45,650 bases of DNA from Bradyrhizobium acaciae (lineage in GTDB: Bacteria > Pseudomonadota > Alphaproteobacteria > Rhizobiales > Xanthobacteraceae), in contig NZ_JACMYK010000054.1 of the NCBI RefSeq assembly GCF_020889785.1, forward strand, positions 1-45,650, in the 5' to 3' direction. The notes beneath the pieces were generated by a model, which was given only the letters and a program-made list of their open reading frames with translations, ran no database searches and was not told where the DNA came from. The position numbers and the translations under genes were made by a program. The first letter of the stretch is position 1. Every line of letters starts with the position of its first letter. Of this stretch, positions 7,186 through 14,473 are shown piece by piece.

Positions 7186-7722
7186 TCACTTTTCGAGTTC
7201 GACGTCCCAGTACAGATAGTCCGTCCAGGACTCGTGCAGGAAGTTCGGCGGAAACAGACGCTGCGCCGCCACGAGGTCGTGCTGCGTCGGCTCGAACGGC
7301 TCCCGCAACGGCTTCTGACGAAACCGGTCCTTCCGCATGTTGCAGGGACTGCACGCTGCGACGATGTTGGTCCAGGACGTCTGCCCGCCATCGGCCCGAG
7401 GCACGACGTGGTCGAAGGTGAGCTCTCCGCGGAGGTGCTGCACGCCGCAATACTGGCAGCGAAAGCGATCGCGGAGGAAGACGTTGAAGCGCGTGAACGC
7501 AACCCGCGTCTGCGGCTTCACGTACGCGCGCAACGCGATCACCGACGGCAACCGCATCACCGTCGACGGGCTGCGGATGACCTGGTCGTATTCCGCGACG
7601 ACGACGTGCGATCCACGCACCACCGCCCTGACGGCGTCTTCCCAGCCGGACAAGGACAGCGGGAAATAGCACAGCGGCTGGAAGTCGGCATTCAACACCA
7701 GCGCCGGATTTGCGGCGAACAT
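7186..7722 (-). CDS. HNH endonuclease embedded in the tRNA array
   Basis: 178 residues, with GGAGG six bases before the ATG. The N-terminal half (PALVLNADFQPLCYFPLSLSGWEDAV) matches the widespread family of small stand-alone HNH proteins found in alphaproteobacteria and cyanobacteria. The nuclease motif is CQYC at 89-92, DH at 104-105, N119 and CSPCN at 124-128, so zinc knuckle and catalytic His are intact. Its substrate is unknown. It is transcribed in the same direction as the tRNA genes on both sides (32 bases to tRNA-Arg, 57 from tRNA-Asp), so it is probably on the same primary transcript. Confidence 0.93.
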   Translation of the reverse strand: MFAANPALVLNADFQPLCYFPLSLSGWEDAVRAVVRGSHVVVAEYDQVIRSPSTVMRLPSVIALRAYVKPQTRVAFTRFNVFLRDRFRCQYCGVQHLRGELTFDHVVPRADGGQTSWTNIVAACSPCNMRKDRFRQKPLREPFEPTQHDLVAAQRLFPPNFLHESWTDYLYWDVELEK

Positions 7723-7764
7723 CGTCGACCTCCATCAATTTGATTGCGTCATCGTCCTGCGAAC

Positions 7765-7780
7765 GTGTGTGTGTGTGTGT
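7765..7780. repeat. (GT)8 microsatellite
   Basis: Eight GT units run up to the TGG that encodes the CCA end of tRNA-Asp on the other strand. The tract sits between the HNH start and that tRNA and would be a slippage-prone AC run in the transcript leader. Confidence 0.85.
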
Positions 7781-7855
7781 GGCGCCTCCGACGGGAATCG
7801 AACCCGCCAATGCTCGATCGACAGTCGAGTCCCGTCACCAGCTGGGTCCGGAGGC
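7780..7855 (-). tRNA. tRNA-Asp (anticodon GTC), divergent D arm
   Basis: 76 nt. Acceptor GCCTCCG/CGGAGGC, discriminator G, encoded CCA. The D arm is a short CCC/GGG stem with a loop containing GG rather than the usual GCTC/GAGC. Anticodon stem CTCGA/TCGAG with loop CTGTCGA gives GTC. T arm GCGGG-TTCGATT-CCCGT. It has a G34 anticodon of the queuosine class. Confidence 0.87.
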
Positions 7856-7859
7856 AATT

Positions 7860-7943
7860 TGGTGCGGCCGCCGAGACTTGAACTCGGATGCATGAGGCGC
7901 GCGCCCCTCAAGCGCGTGTGTCTACCGTTTCCACCGCGGCCGC
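7860..7943 (-). tRNA. tRNA-Leu (anticodon GAG)
   Basis: 84 nt class II tRNA: acceptor GCGGCCG/CGGCCGC, Leu-type D arm GGTGGAAACGGTAGACAC, anticodon stem CGCGC/GCGCG with loop TTGAGGG, a short variable arm, T loop TTCAAGT, discriminator A and encoded CCA. Four bases separate it from tRNA-Asp. Confidence 0.92.
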
Positions 7944-8012
7944 AGCGACTTGAGCTTTCGCAACGCTGACTGACTTGCGGCGCGAAAGCCTTCGTATCGA
8001 AGGAACGGCCAT
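7908..8012 (-). CDS. Possible 34-residue basic peptide between tRNA-Ile and tRNA-Leu
   Basis: AGGAGG lies five bases before an ATG that opens MAVPSIRRLSRRKSVSV and continues for 34 codons, stopping inside the tRNA-Leu gene. The ribosome-binding site is as good as any in the window and fills the only long spacer (89 bases) of this part of the array. The peptide is very basic. Overlap with a tRNA gene makes conservation as protein doubtful; it may be fortuitous. Confidence 0.25.
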   Translation of the reverse strand: MAVPSIRRLSRRKSVSVAKAQVAAAAVETVDTRA

Positions 8013-8032
8013 GCCGGCCTCCTGTGTTGTGT

Positions 8033-8107
8033 TGGTGCACGCTGCTGGAATCGAACCAACTGCCACTCGCTTATCAGGCGAGGCCCTCACCGGTCGGACT
8101 AGCGTGC
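8033..8107 (-). tRNA. tRNA-Ile (anticodon GAT), divergent
   Basis: 75 nt. Acceptor GCACGCT/AGCGTGC, discriminator A, encoded CCA. D stem GTCC/GGGC, anticodon stem CTCGC/GCGAG with canonical loop CTGATAA, T arm GTTGG-TTCGATT-CCAGC. The usual tRNA-Ile(GAT) of proteobacteria is inside rRNA operons; this is a free-standing variant. Confidence 0.92.
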
Positions 8108-8112
8108 GTTGA

Positions 8113-8187
8113 TGGTACGCGCTGACCGGATCGAACGGCCGACATCCTGTATGTAAGACAGGCGCTCTACCGCTGAGCTAAGCGCGC
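8113..8187 (-). tRNA. tRNA-Val (anticodon TAC)
   Basis: 75 nt. Acceptor GCGCGCT/AGCGCGT (G-U at 1:72), D arm TAGCTCAGCGGTAGAGC, anticodon stem CCTGT/ACAGG with loop CTTACAT, T arm with TTCGATC, discriminator A and encoded CCA. Five bases separate it from tRNA-Ile. It is the first intact tRNA of the array in transcription order. Confidence 0.93.
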
Positions 8188-8193
8188 GAAATT

Positions 8194-8264
8194 TGGTGCA
8201 TCCGAATGGGCCGGAGGAGCTACCGCGCGATCGATCGCGTTACGCGCGCGCTGCGCCACACCGG
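8194..8264 (-). pseudogene. Decayed tRNA-like remnant at the head of the array
   Basis: On the minus strand, six bases before tRNA-Val, the sequence ends CGGATGCACCA like a tRNA 3' end. Further upstream it reads GTGTGGCGCAGC and, after an extra segment containing the palindrome CGCGATCGATCGCG (8226-8239), GGTAGCTCCTCCGGCCCAT. These resemble the D-arm and CAT anticodon region of initiator or Pro/Met tRNAs. No T arm and no matching 5' acceptor strand exist, so it cannot fold as a tRNA. Confidence 0.35.
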
Positions 8265-8420
8265 CGAGAGAAATTTCACAAACGGCCGGGGCCGGCCCGG
8301 CCAATACAAAAACCTTCGCTGCCTGAAACCACCGCTTGCCGCTCCACTGAAGGAGACCGGTACCGGTCAGCGGATCGCCTTATGTCCTCGCGGGGGCGAT
8401 CATCCCGTATCGAAATTGCT

Positions 8421-8615
8421 TCACGCAATCGAACGCTCGCCGCGTCGATGCGGCTGGGTTCGGTTGAGGTAATCGAGGTAGATCTTGCGGGCCTGAGCCT
8501 CGGTGACCTTGCGGCGCGCCACGACGATACGCACGAAGGCGCGCGCGACCGGCGAGGAGAAAATCCTCTGCTCGGCAAGGTTCTCGAGACCTGTGGTATT
8601 GTTGGTGCGGGCCAT
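8421..8615 (-). CDS. Small basic hypothetical protein
   Basis: 64 residues beginning MARTNNTTGLENLAEQ. GGAGAGGG precedes the ATG, which is preferred over the upstream in-frame start at 8741 that lacks such a site. Predicted mostly helical, basic and soluble, without a signal peptide. The family is not recognised. It sits 157 bases beyond the tRNA remnant on the same strand. Confidence 0.6.
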   Translation of the reverse strand: MARTNNTTGLENLAEQRIFSSPVARAFVRIVVARRKVTEAQARKIYLDYLNRTQPHRRGERSIA

Positions 8616-9160
8616 CTGCCCTCTCCGCCTGATTTGGCGGAGGGTGAAATTCCCGCCGCCGGTTACGCTCTTGCTGGTATCGCTAGCCCTGAACCGGGCA
8701 GATAATTCGGACCATCCTTCGTCACGGACATGCGCGACCAATCGCTCGCCCGGGTAAACGGACGTTCGATGGCGGCGAGCGCGACGATGTGTGAGCGTAG
8801 GCGCAACACGGTTCGGTCCTCAGAGCGCGGCAATTCAATTGCCGGCGGATTCGATGGGGCAGCGGTATGCGCAGAAGTCGGCGAATCCGTCAAGGCCCCC
8901 TGCTCCGCGCGATCATCGGGCGAGGCGTCCGTTCCGGGGCGCCACCGGCGGTTGGGCGCGGCAGCTAACTCCCTCAGGACACGAGCGATTTGATCGGGGT
9001 GGCGCGCGCAACCTTCACTGCGGCATCATGACCGGAAAAAAATTCGCCGGGCGCTTCCGCGCTCGCGCGAAAATCGATGACTGAACGCATCGGATGGCGC
9101 GTTTGCGGCGACGGAGTCTGTCCGCTGGATCGCGCCCGCGCCGTTGCCCTCTCAATCGGT
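8616..9160. other. 545-base stretch without a convincing gene
   Basis: Open frames on both strands (for example 8730-8993 plus, 8663-8893 minus) have no recognisable family, no good ribosome-binding site and no codon bias that singles one out. No RNA gene or clear terminator was seen. Confidence 0.4.
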
Positions 9161-9382
9161 TCACAGCCTCAAGCATCGGAACAGTTGCGCGAGCGCGGTG
9201 TTGGCGGATTGGGCGCGGCGCTCGATCAGCTCGGCTGCGTTGGCGTAGTTGCGTGCCAGTATCTTCAGCGCGCGGCGGGCGTCAGGGAGTGTAGATTGCT
9301 CCGCCATCTCAAGGCATTGGTGCTCGAAGTATCTGAGCTCCTCGAGTTCGGTCATTGCGAATCGTCCGATTGGGTTCTGCAT
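9161..9382 (-). CDS. Small helical hypothetical protein
   Basis: 73 residues from ATG 9382 (or 64 from the in-frame ATG at 9355). The core TELEELRYFEHQCLEMAEQ is amphipathic helical, followed by a second helix ending LAQLFRCLRL. No signal peptide or known domain. Composition and length suit a real small cytoplasmic protein, but the start is uncertain and the family unknown. Confidence 0.55.
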   Translation of the reverse strand: MQNPIGRFAMTELEELRYFEHQCLEMAEQSTLPDARRALKILARNYANAAELIERRAQSANTALAQLFRCLRL

Positions 9383-9652
9383 TTTCGATCTCAGTGCGCG
9401 CGCGACCTAGTGAAAGTTAGGCAAGTTTGTTGCCGGCCCCTGACGATCTGGTCGGAATGTTTCTGGACGCATGATTTGACGATCACTGCTCCGTGACGGG
9501 GATCGACGCGTGCCGTGCGGATCTACAGGCGCGTCCAGTCGCTTTGGAATGCGGAGATCTTGCTGCGCCGGTCACGACGTCTTGACCGGAGTGCGGGCGA
9601 ATCGTTCGTGCCGCTGCTCCAGTTCGCAGCAGTGAGGCCAAGATGGTCCGGA

Positions 9653-10153
9653 CTAGGCCCAAGCCAGACCTGCAGCGACGGCCGCGTCATCATCGTCGGT
9701 CGTGGTGAGCCGCCTGCGGCGCGTGCTGTCCTTTGCGCGACGATGACGAACGCCGAACCGGTACAGCGCCGCCGGTACCTGCCGCAACATGTCGCGCGCG
9801 AAATCGACGGCCTGCCGGACGACGGCCACGACCGTCGCCACGCGCGTGAACAAGCCGACCAGGAAGATCATCGAGAAGATATCGATATAGGCCAGCATGT
9901 CGCCAACCAGCATCAATTCGGGAGGAAGCGGAATCCGGTGCAGATAGGCGGCGATCAGGATGACGACCGGGATCAGCGCAATCAGCTTCCGGATCGTCAG
10001 CCGGTCGAGCAAGGCGGCGAGCTCAACGACCAGGATCTGCCAGAGCCAGTCGCCAAGCGCAGCCAGCTTGTCGATCGTCCAGGTCTGCCACAATGGCTGC
10101 CACAGCTGCTGCCAGATCCGTTTCCACATCGCGGCGTCTGCCTGGTCGTCCAT
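9653..10153 (-). CDS. Membrane protein of unknown function
   Basis: 166 residues from ATG 10153. A Trp-rich amphipathic stretch (WKRIWQQLWQPLWQTWTIDKL) opens the protein, followed by hydrophobic segments near 65-80 (LIALIPVVILIAAYL) and 95-120 (MLAYIDIFSMIFLVGLFT), then a basic and Asp-rich tail. It probably sits in the inner membrane. It follows the 54-residue gene at 10176-10340 after 22 bases, suggesting a two-gene operon. No family is recognised. Confidence 0.65.
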   Translation of the reverse strand: MDDQADAAMWKRIWQQLWQPLWQTWTIDKLAALGDWLWQILVVELAALLDRLTIRKLIALIPVVILIAAYLHRIPLPPELMLVGDMLAYIDIFSMIFLVGLFTRVATVVAVVRQAVDFARDMLRQVPAALYRFGVRHRRAKDSTRRRRLTTTDDDDAAVAAGLAWA

Positions 10154-10175
10154 GCTCGGGGGGCAATAACGGCGG

Positions 10176-10340
10176 CTACGGCTTCGACGACGCCCCGCTG
10201 CCGTCGCCGTCGACCGCGGCGTCCTGGGCATCCGCAGAATCGGCCGACGGAAAAATGCGCTCGTAATTCGCGCGGGCCTCGCGGATCAGGCGCGCACGCT
10301 CCCGCTCGGATTTCGAAATGAACCTGATGATCTCGCCCAT
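10176..10340 (-). CDS. Small charged hypothetical protein
   Basis: 54 residues from ATG 10340, beginning MGEIIRFISKSERERARLIREARANYERIFP. A highly charged helix is followed by an acidic, Ala/Asp-rich tail. An in-frame start at 10364 is possible but less likely. It is placed just upstream of the membrane protein gene on the same strand. The role is unknown. Confidence 0.6.
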   Translation of the reverse strand: MGEIIRFISKSERERARLIREARANYERIFPSADSADAQDAAVDGDGSGASSKP

Positions 10341-10429
10341 ATGCTCTCCAACGCAGGGGGCCAATTATCCAACCACAGGCAATGCAACCATCGTGCCTGA
10401 TGGGCGTACGGCCGACATTCTTGCTCGGC

Positions 10430-10690
10430 TCACCGGACCGCCCGCGGCGGCATGCGCTGCTGGCTGAACGCCACGCGCGGATTGACGCCGCAATAGGCAT
10501 CGCGGCCCGAGGCCGACGCCTGGCACTGCTCGTAGGTCTGGTAGCCGCAATAGCCGGGATATCCCTCCTGCCTGCCCTGAATGCACCAGGGGTAAACGTA
10601 GGGATCAGCCGCAGCCGGCTGTGCGGAACCGACAATCCAGCTGGTGCCGAGCGCCGCGAATGCCAGAATTGCCCAATTCGACCTGCGCAT
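10430..10690 (-). CDS. DUF3551-type small secreted protein
   Basis: 86 residues from ATG 10690, with AAGGAAGCAGG upstream. Residues 1-28 are a signal peptide (AQPAAA-DP). The mature region YPWCIQGRQEGYPGYCGYQ, then QCQASASGRDAYCGVNPR, carries the four spaced cysteines and aromatic residues of the DUF3551 family, abundant in Bradyrhizobium genomes and of unknown function, presumably periplasmic with two disulphides. Confidence 0.85.
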   Translation of the reverse strand: MRRSNWAILAFAALGTSWIVGSAQPAAADPYVYPWCIQGRQEGYPGYCGYQTYEQCQASASGRDAYCGVNPRVAFSQQRMPPRAVR

Positions 10691-11021
10691 GATCCTGCTT
10701 CCTTTTCGATCGGCGCCCAGCCGTTGATGTAGGTACGCAGGCAAGATCTGCGAGGTTTCCAGCCGCCGCCTCAAGAAGCTGTGAGATTTGCTGAACGCTC
10801 GTTCACGGCATCGACAAGGCCGGCTGACCGGCGTCGACCACCGGGTCCGTCGCCGCTCTGCCCGGGGACACCGAGGGCATGTGGTTAACCGGCACCTAAT
10901 CAGACGCGCGCGGTTGAAATCTGCAATTTAAGCGCGCTGCAAGACGCCTCCCCTAGTCTTCGGCGCAGCTCACCGCAACGGACGACGACACCCGGACAGG
11001 TTCGTCGCAAGGGGGATAATC
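10691..11021. other. 331-base intergenic region between divergent genes
   Basis: It separates the DUF3551 gene (minus) from the secreted metalloprotease-like gene (plus) and so must hold promoters for both. No repeat, RNA gene or clear operator was identified. Confidence 0.5.
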
Positions 11022-11822
11022 ATGCGCAGCGCGCTCATTGCTTCAATGATCCTGTCACTTGCGGTCGGACAGGCGGTTGCCGGACCCCGCACGTCGGGAT
11101 CATCAGATGCGTCCGCTCCGGCACCGACCGGCGTCGAGACCTATCGCGGCTACGTGTTCGATCTCTCCGAAAACGCCGACCGCAAGGACGTCACCACCAT
11201 TGCCGACATGGTCCGCCGTCAGCTCGACGTCGTGGAAACCGCAGGTTTCAGCCCGAAGGTGTTGCAGTTCCTCCATCGGGTGCCGATCGTCGCGAGCGAG
11301 ATGGCGTGTCTCGACGAAGGTGCAGCGGCGGCCTGCTATGGCCTGGCGCCGCCGGAATGGGACCGCGCCAAGACCCGCGACATCACCATCTGGGATCACG
11401 ACAAGCAGCAGTGGACAAATTCGGACCCGCTCGCGCTGGCCCTCGATTCCGGCATCGGCATCATCAGGTTGCGCCCGAACATGATGCGCTACGCGAAGGA
11501 CCCGGTGCTGCTGCACGAATTCCTTCATGCCTATCATGCCCGGCTGCTGCCGAGCGGCTATGAGAACAAGGCAATCAAGGGCTTCCTCAGCCAGGCCAAG
11601 TCAAAGGAGCTGGTCGCCAAGGAAGCCTACGCGTTGAAGAACCAGCAGGAGTTCTTCGCGGTGACAGCGAGCATCTTCCTTGCCGGCAAGGATTCCGAGC
11701 ACGAACCCTACACGCGCGCCACGCTCAAGGAAAAGATGCCGGACTACTACAAGTATCTTGTCGGCCTGTTCGGCACCGATCCCGAGGAAACCAGCGTCAC
11801 GCCGGTCGCATCGGCCAACTGA
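11022..11822 (+). CDS. Secreted HEFLH metalloprotease-like protein
   Basis: 266 residues with a 20-residue signal peptide (AVA-GP). LLHEFLHAYH places a zinc-binding HExxH motif at 165-169, and E210 in NQQEFFAVTASIFL is a candidate third ligand of gluzincin type 41 residues later. A Cys pair (C96, C105) could form a disulphide. The arrangement resembles extracytoplasmic peptidases related to the anthrax-lethal-factor/M90 type fold, but this is inference. The gene stands alone, with GGGGGATA upstream, and ends at a strong terminator. Confidence 0.75.
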   Translation: MRSALIASMILSLAVGQAVAGPRTSGSSDASAPAPTGVETYRGYVFDLSENADRKDVTTIADMVRRQLDVVETAGFSPKVLQFLHRVPIVASEMACLDEGAAAACYGLAPPEWDRAKTRDITIWDHDKQQWTNSDPLALALDSGIGIIRLRPNMMRYAKDPVLLHEFLHAYHARLLPSGYENKAIKGFLSQAKSKELVAKEAYALKNQQEFFAVTASIFLAGKDSEHEPYTRATLKEKMPDYYKYLVGLFGTDPEETSVTPVASAN

Positions 11823-11835
11823 GTCAGGATCCCAC

Positions 11836-11879
11836 AAAAAAACGAGGCCCGGTGTGCCTAGGAGCCCGGGCCTCGTTTC
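11836..11879. terminator. Bidirectional intrinsic terminator
   Basis: AAACGAGGCCCGG and CCGGGCCTCGTTT form a 13-bp stem with a 13-base loop. T tracts occur on the 3' side of both strands (A7 on the left, T3 on the right). It can serve the protease-like gene on the plus strand and the convergent hbdA on the minus strand. Confidence 0.85.
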
Positions 11880-11979
11880 TGATGTCCCCCGCCTCAGTGG
11901 CGGATCAGGTGTCGTGGTTACGCGAGCTTGTCCGCGCGATCCATCCCGGATGATTACGGGGGTCAGGCGGAAGCAGGTC

Positions 11980-12831
11980 TCACTTGCTGTAGCTGTAGAA
12001 CCCCTGCCCGGTCTTGCGGCCGAGATGGCCGGCATCGACCATCTCCTTCAGCAGCGGCGCCGGCCGGTATTTGGGATCGTTGAAGCCGGTGTAAAACACC
12101 TCCATCACCGACAGCATGGTGTCGAGCCCGATCAGGTCGGCGAGCGCGAGCGGGCCGATCGGATGGTTGCAGCCGAGCTTCATGCCGGCATCGATCTCCT
12201 CCGCGGTCGCGATGCCCTCCTGCAGCGCAAAGATCGCCTCGTTGATCATCGGGCACAGGATGCGGTTCACCGCAAAGCCCGGGCTGTTCTTCGCCGTGAT
12301 CGCGACCTTGCCGACGCGCTTGGCGAAGGCTTCGGCATTGGCGACCGTGTCGTCCGAGGTCTGCAAGCCGCGGATCAATTCGAGCAGCGCCATCACTGGC
12401 ACCGGATTGAAGAAGTGCATGCCGATGAAGCGGTCGGGACGATCGGTCGAGGCCGCAAGGCGGGTGATCGAGATCGACGAGGTGTTGGTCGCGACCAGCG
12501 CGCTCGGCTTCAGCCCGGCGCAGAGATCCCTGAGGATCTTGATCTTCAGCTCCTCGTTCTCGGTCGCCGCTTCGATCACGAGATCGCAGGCCGCGAGCTT
12601 GGACTTGTCGGTGGTGGCATCGATGCGCGCAAGCGTCGCGTCGCGATCGGCCGCGGTCATCTTCTCCTTGGAGACCAGGCGATCGAGACTGGTCCCGACC
12701 GTCTTCAGGCCGCGTTGCACCGCCGCGTCGGAGATATCCACCATGGTGACAGCGAGCCCCGCTGCCGCGCAGATCTGCGCGATGCCGTTGCCCATGGTCC
12801 CGGCGCCGATAATGCCAACCGTCTCAATCAT
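11980..12831 (-). CDS. hbdA: 3-hydroxybutyryl-CoA dehydrogenase
   Basis: 283 residues, the normal length for the single-function enzyme. GIIGAGTMGNGIAQ at 6-19 is the NAD-binding Rossmann motif, and NTSSISITRLA and GMHFFNPVPVMALLELI are family signatures containing the catalytic His; the C-terminal helical domain (NSPGFAVNRIL onward) is complete. It reduces acetoacetyl-CoA or oxidises 3-hydroxybutyryl-CoA, linking fatty-acid or polyhydroxybutyrate metabolism to the butyrate pathway. AGGGACAA precedes the ATG. In rhizobia such a gene often follows etfBA, but no etf genes adjoin it here. Confidence 0.93.
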   Translation of the reverse strand: MIETVGIIGAGTMGNGIAQICAAAGLAVTMVDISDAAVQRGLKTVGTSLDRLVSKEKMTAADRDATLARIDATTDKSKLAACDLVIEAATENEELKIKILRDLCAGLKPSALVATNTSSISITRLAASTDRPDRFIGMHFFNPVPVMALLELIRGLQTSDDTVANAEAFAKRVGKVAITAKNSPGFAVNRILCPMINEAIFALQEGIATAEEIDAGMKLGCNHPIGPLALADLIGLDTMLSVMEVFYTGFNDPKYRPAPLLKEMVDAGHLGRKTGQGFYSYSK

Positions 12832-12966
12832 TGCATTGTCCCTCGCAGCTAGCGCGGCCGCATCGGCCGCGTCCTCAAAACGGCGGACCGTGGGGTCCGC
12901 GGATGGCGCAGGAATAGCAGTCCGGCCGGATGGCCGATACAGGGGATGCCGGTATCCTGGTGAGGT

Positions 12967-13158
12967 TTATTCGGGGCGCGGGGGCAGCGGCCGCCGTGGC
13001 GGGACGGCGGGGCGCGATGGCAAATCGGTACGCGGGGGATCGGCCATCCGCGAAGGCTCGAACACGCGATTGAGCCGCACGATCCACCAGGCCATTCGCC
13101 CGTAGCTGCGGCGCAGTGCCGATCCGAATCCCTCGTCGATGTCCTGGTCACGATCCAT
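12967..13158 (-). CDS. Small hypothetical protein with Pro/Arg-rich tail
   Basis: 63 residues from ATG 13158 (AGGGG just upstream). It starts MDRDQDIDEGFGSALRRSYGRMAWWIVRLNRVFEP, a helix with an aromatic patch that may touch the membrane, and ends in a Pro/Arg-rich tail. Longer in-frame starts to 13206 exist. No family is recognised. Confidence 0.5.
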   Translation of the reverse strand: MDRDQDIDEGFGSALRRSYGRMAWWIVRLNRVFEPSRMADPPRTDLPSRPAVPPRRPLPPRPE

Positions 13159-13412
13159 ACCCCTATCATTAACGTGCATCATTGAAGGAACGGTGAGCGC
13201 CATCACGTGCTGCGGCGATATTCGTTAGGAACTTGGCAACTATTTCGCGCAAGCCTTGCTGGGTTGACGGCGCGGGTGCCGGTAATCTCCCGGATTGCGT
13301 ATTGAAGACCCCGCGCCGCAGCATCGCCATATCGGCGCGACTCGCATTTAGTTGATCGAATTTTCCGCGGACCGCCGCGACACAAGGAAATTAGACGACG
13401 AGGGCTACGCCC

Positions 13413-13562
13413 ATGCTTGCTGAGAAATTCTTTTTGCTGCTCGAGACATTGCTCAACGGCCAGACCCATTCCGACGGAAGCCCGCGTGTGGTGAGCACCT
13501 CGCCTCACATCCCGGTCGAGCTGCCGCGCAAAGTCCAGCCGAAGCTCAGCCTTCCCCGCTAG
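13413..13562 (+). CDS. 49-residue small protein (MLAEKF family)
   Basis: An ORF below usual size cut-offs: MLAEKFFLLLETLLNGQ, then a DGSPRVVSTSPHIPVELP segment and a basic end. The hydrophobic start followed by the SPRVVSTSPH stretch is a pattern I associate with short proteins repeated across Bradyrhizobium genomes; function unknown. Codon use is normal for the genome. It stands alone on the plus strand. Confidence 0.6.
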   Translation: MLAEKFFLLLETLLNGQTHSDGSPRVVSTSPHIPVELPRKVQPKLSLPR

Positions 13563-13719
13563 GCTGCTTGCCGGCAGCGGGTCAATCGCCGCGGCCTTGC
13601 GGCGGCTCGCGACGTTTGCTGCGCTAGCTGGCAGCGTCGTCCCGTTCGCCCGTGATCCAGCTCATAGTTGGTTCAAGTCGGACCACGCTACACCACTCCC
13701 GCAACGAGGTGGTGCAGCC

Positions 13720-13935
13720 ATGGACTGCAAGAGCGACAGCAAGATTGATTTCGCCGGCATCGCCGTCGCCATCTGCGTCGCCGCATGCACAGCGATCATG
13801 CTTGCCTGTCTCGCCCAGGACGATCTCGGCCTGACCGCCACGCAAACGCGTAAGCTCGCAGTGATGGCTGCGCTGTTCCTCGCATTGCCGATCGTGCTGG
13901 ATTTCCTGCGCACGCGACCCGGCGACGCTCGCTGA
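13720..13935 (+). CDS. Small two-helix membrane protein
   Basis: 71 residues from ATG 13720. Two hydrophobic helices (about 11-33, GIAVAICVAACTAIMLACLA, and 47-62, AVMAALFLALPIVLDFL) are joined by a polar hairpin. The upstream in-frame start at 13597 would add an unrelated basic extension and is not favoured. Unknown function. Confidence 0.55.
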   Translation: MDCKSDSKIDFAGIAVAICVAACTAIMLACLAQDDLGLTATQTRKLAVMAALFLALPIVLDFLRTRPGDAR

Positions 13936-14064
13936 GTCCGGCCGCAGCGCACCTGCTGCATCCCGATCTTCCCCGCCGTAAACGCGCCTGCGCAACATAG
14001 CGCTAGGTGAAGCAACGCGAATCAGCGTTACTTTACAACTGACCACTAGGCGGGATTTGGCTGC

Positions 14065-14304
14065 ATGACCCAGCCAGACGGTTTGGATCAGAATATTCGC
14101 GAACTGCAGGAGTGGCTGCGCAAGGCCTGGCAGCAACTTGCGGACCCCTCGCTCACCGCCTTCTCCCGCCGCGAACTGCGCAGCCAGATGAAGCAATGCA
14201 ACGCGGATTTGCACGTGCAGCTGCAAGCCATGTCCAAACGACTTAGTCAGCCCTTGCCGGCGGGCAGAGCATTCGTCAGGCCGGAGCTCCGGATCCTCGT
14301 CTAG
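14065..14304 (+). CDS. Small helical hypothetical protein
   Basis: 79 residues beginning MTQPDGLDQNIRELQEWLRKAWQQLADPSLTAFSRRELRSQMK. Amphipathic helices with regular Leu spacing suggest a coiled-coil or helix-bundle protein in the cytoplasm. No known family. It precedes the CNNM/CBS gene by 170 bases on the same strand. Confidence 0.6.
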   Translation: MTQPDGLDQNIRELQEWLRKAWQQLADPSLTAFSRRELRSQMKQCNADLHVQLQAMSKRLSQPLPAGRAFVRPELRILV

Positions 14305-14473
14305 CGCTCGTGCGCCTGTCATCGCGCCAAAATGCCGCGATCTCCTGCTGCATGCACGCCATACGCCCTCTCTGCTTGTGCAGGAACGCCCGACGAGGCA
14401 CAGCAAAACCGCTCCGGAATGCCTATATTGGGCGCCGTATCGCGGCCAACGCCGCCAAAGCTCAGGGACTCCC

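Noticed and set aside
7186..7722. HNH gene as part of a restriction-modification system
   Set aside because: No methyltransferase or specificity gene is nearby; the protein is the short stand-alone HNH type.
6663..8264. CRISPR array as an explanation for the regular pattern of conserved segments
   Set aside because: The recurring pieces are T arms and CCA ends of tRNAs of different sequence, not identical repeats with spacers.
9025..9084. 18-codon ORF starting ATGACCGG
   Set aside because: No ribosome-binding site or similarity; it is expected by chance.
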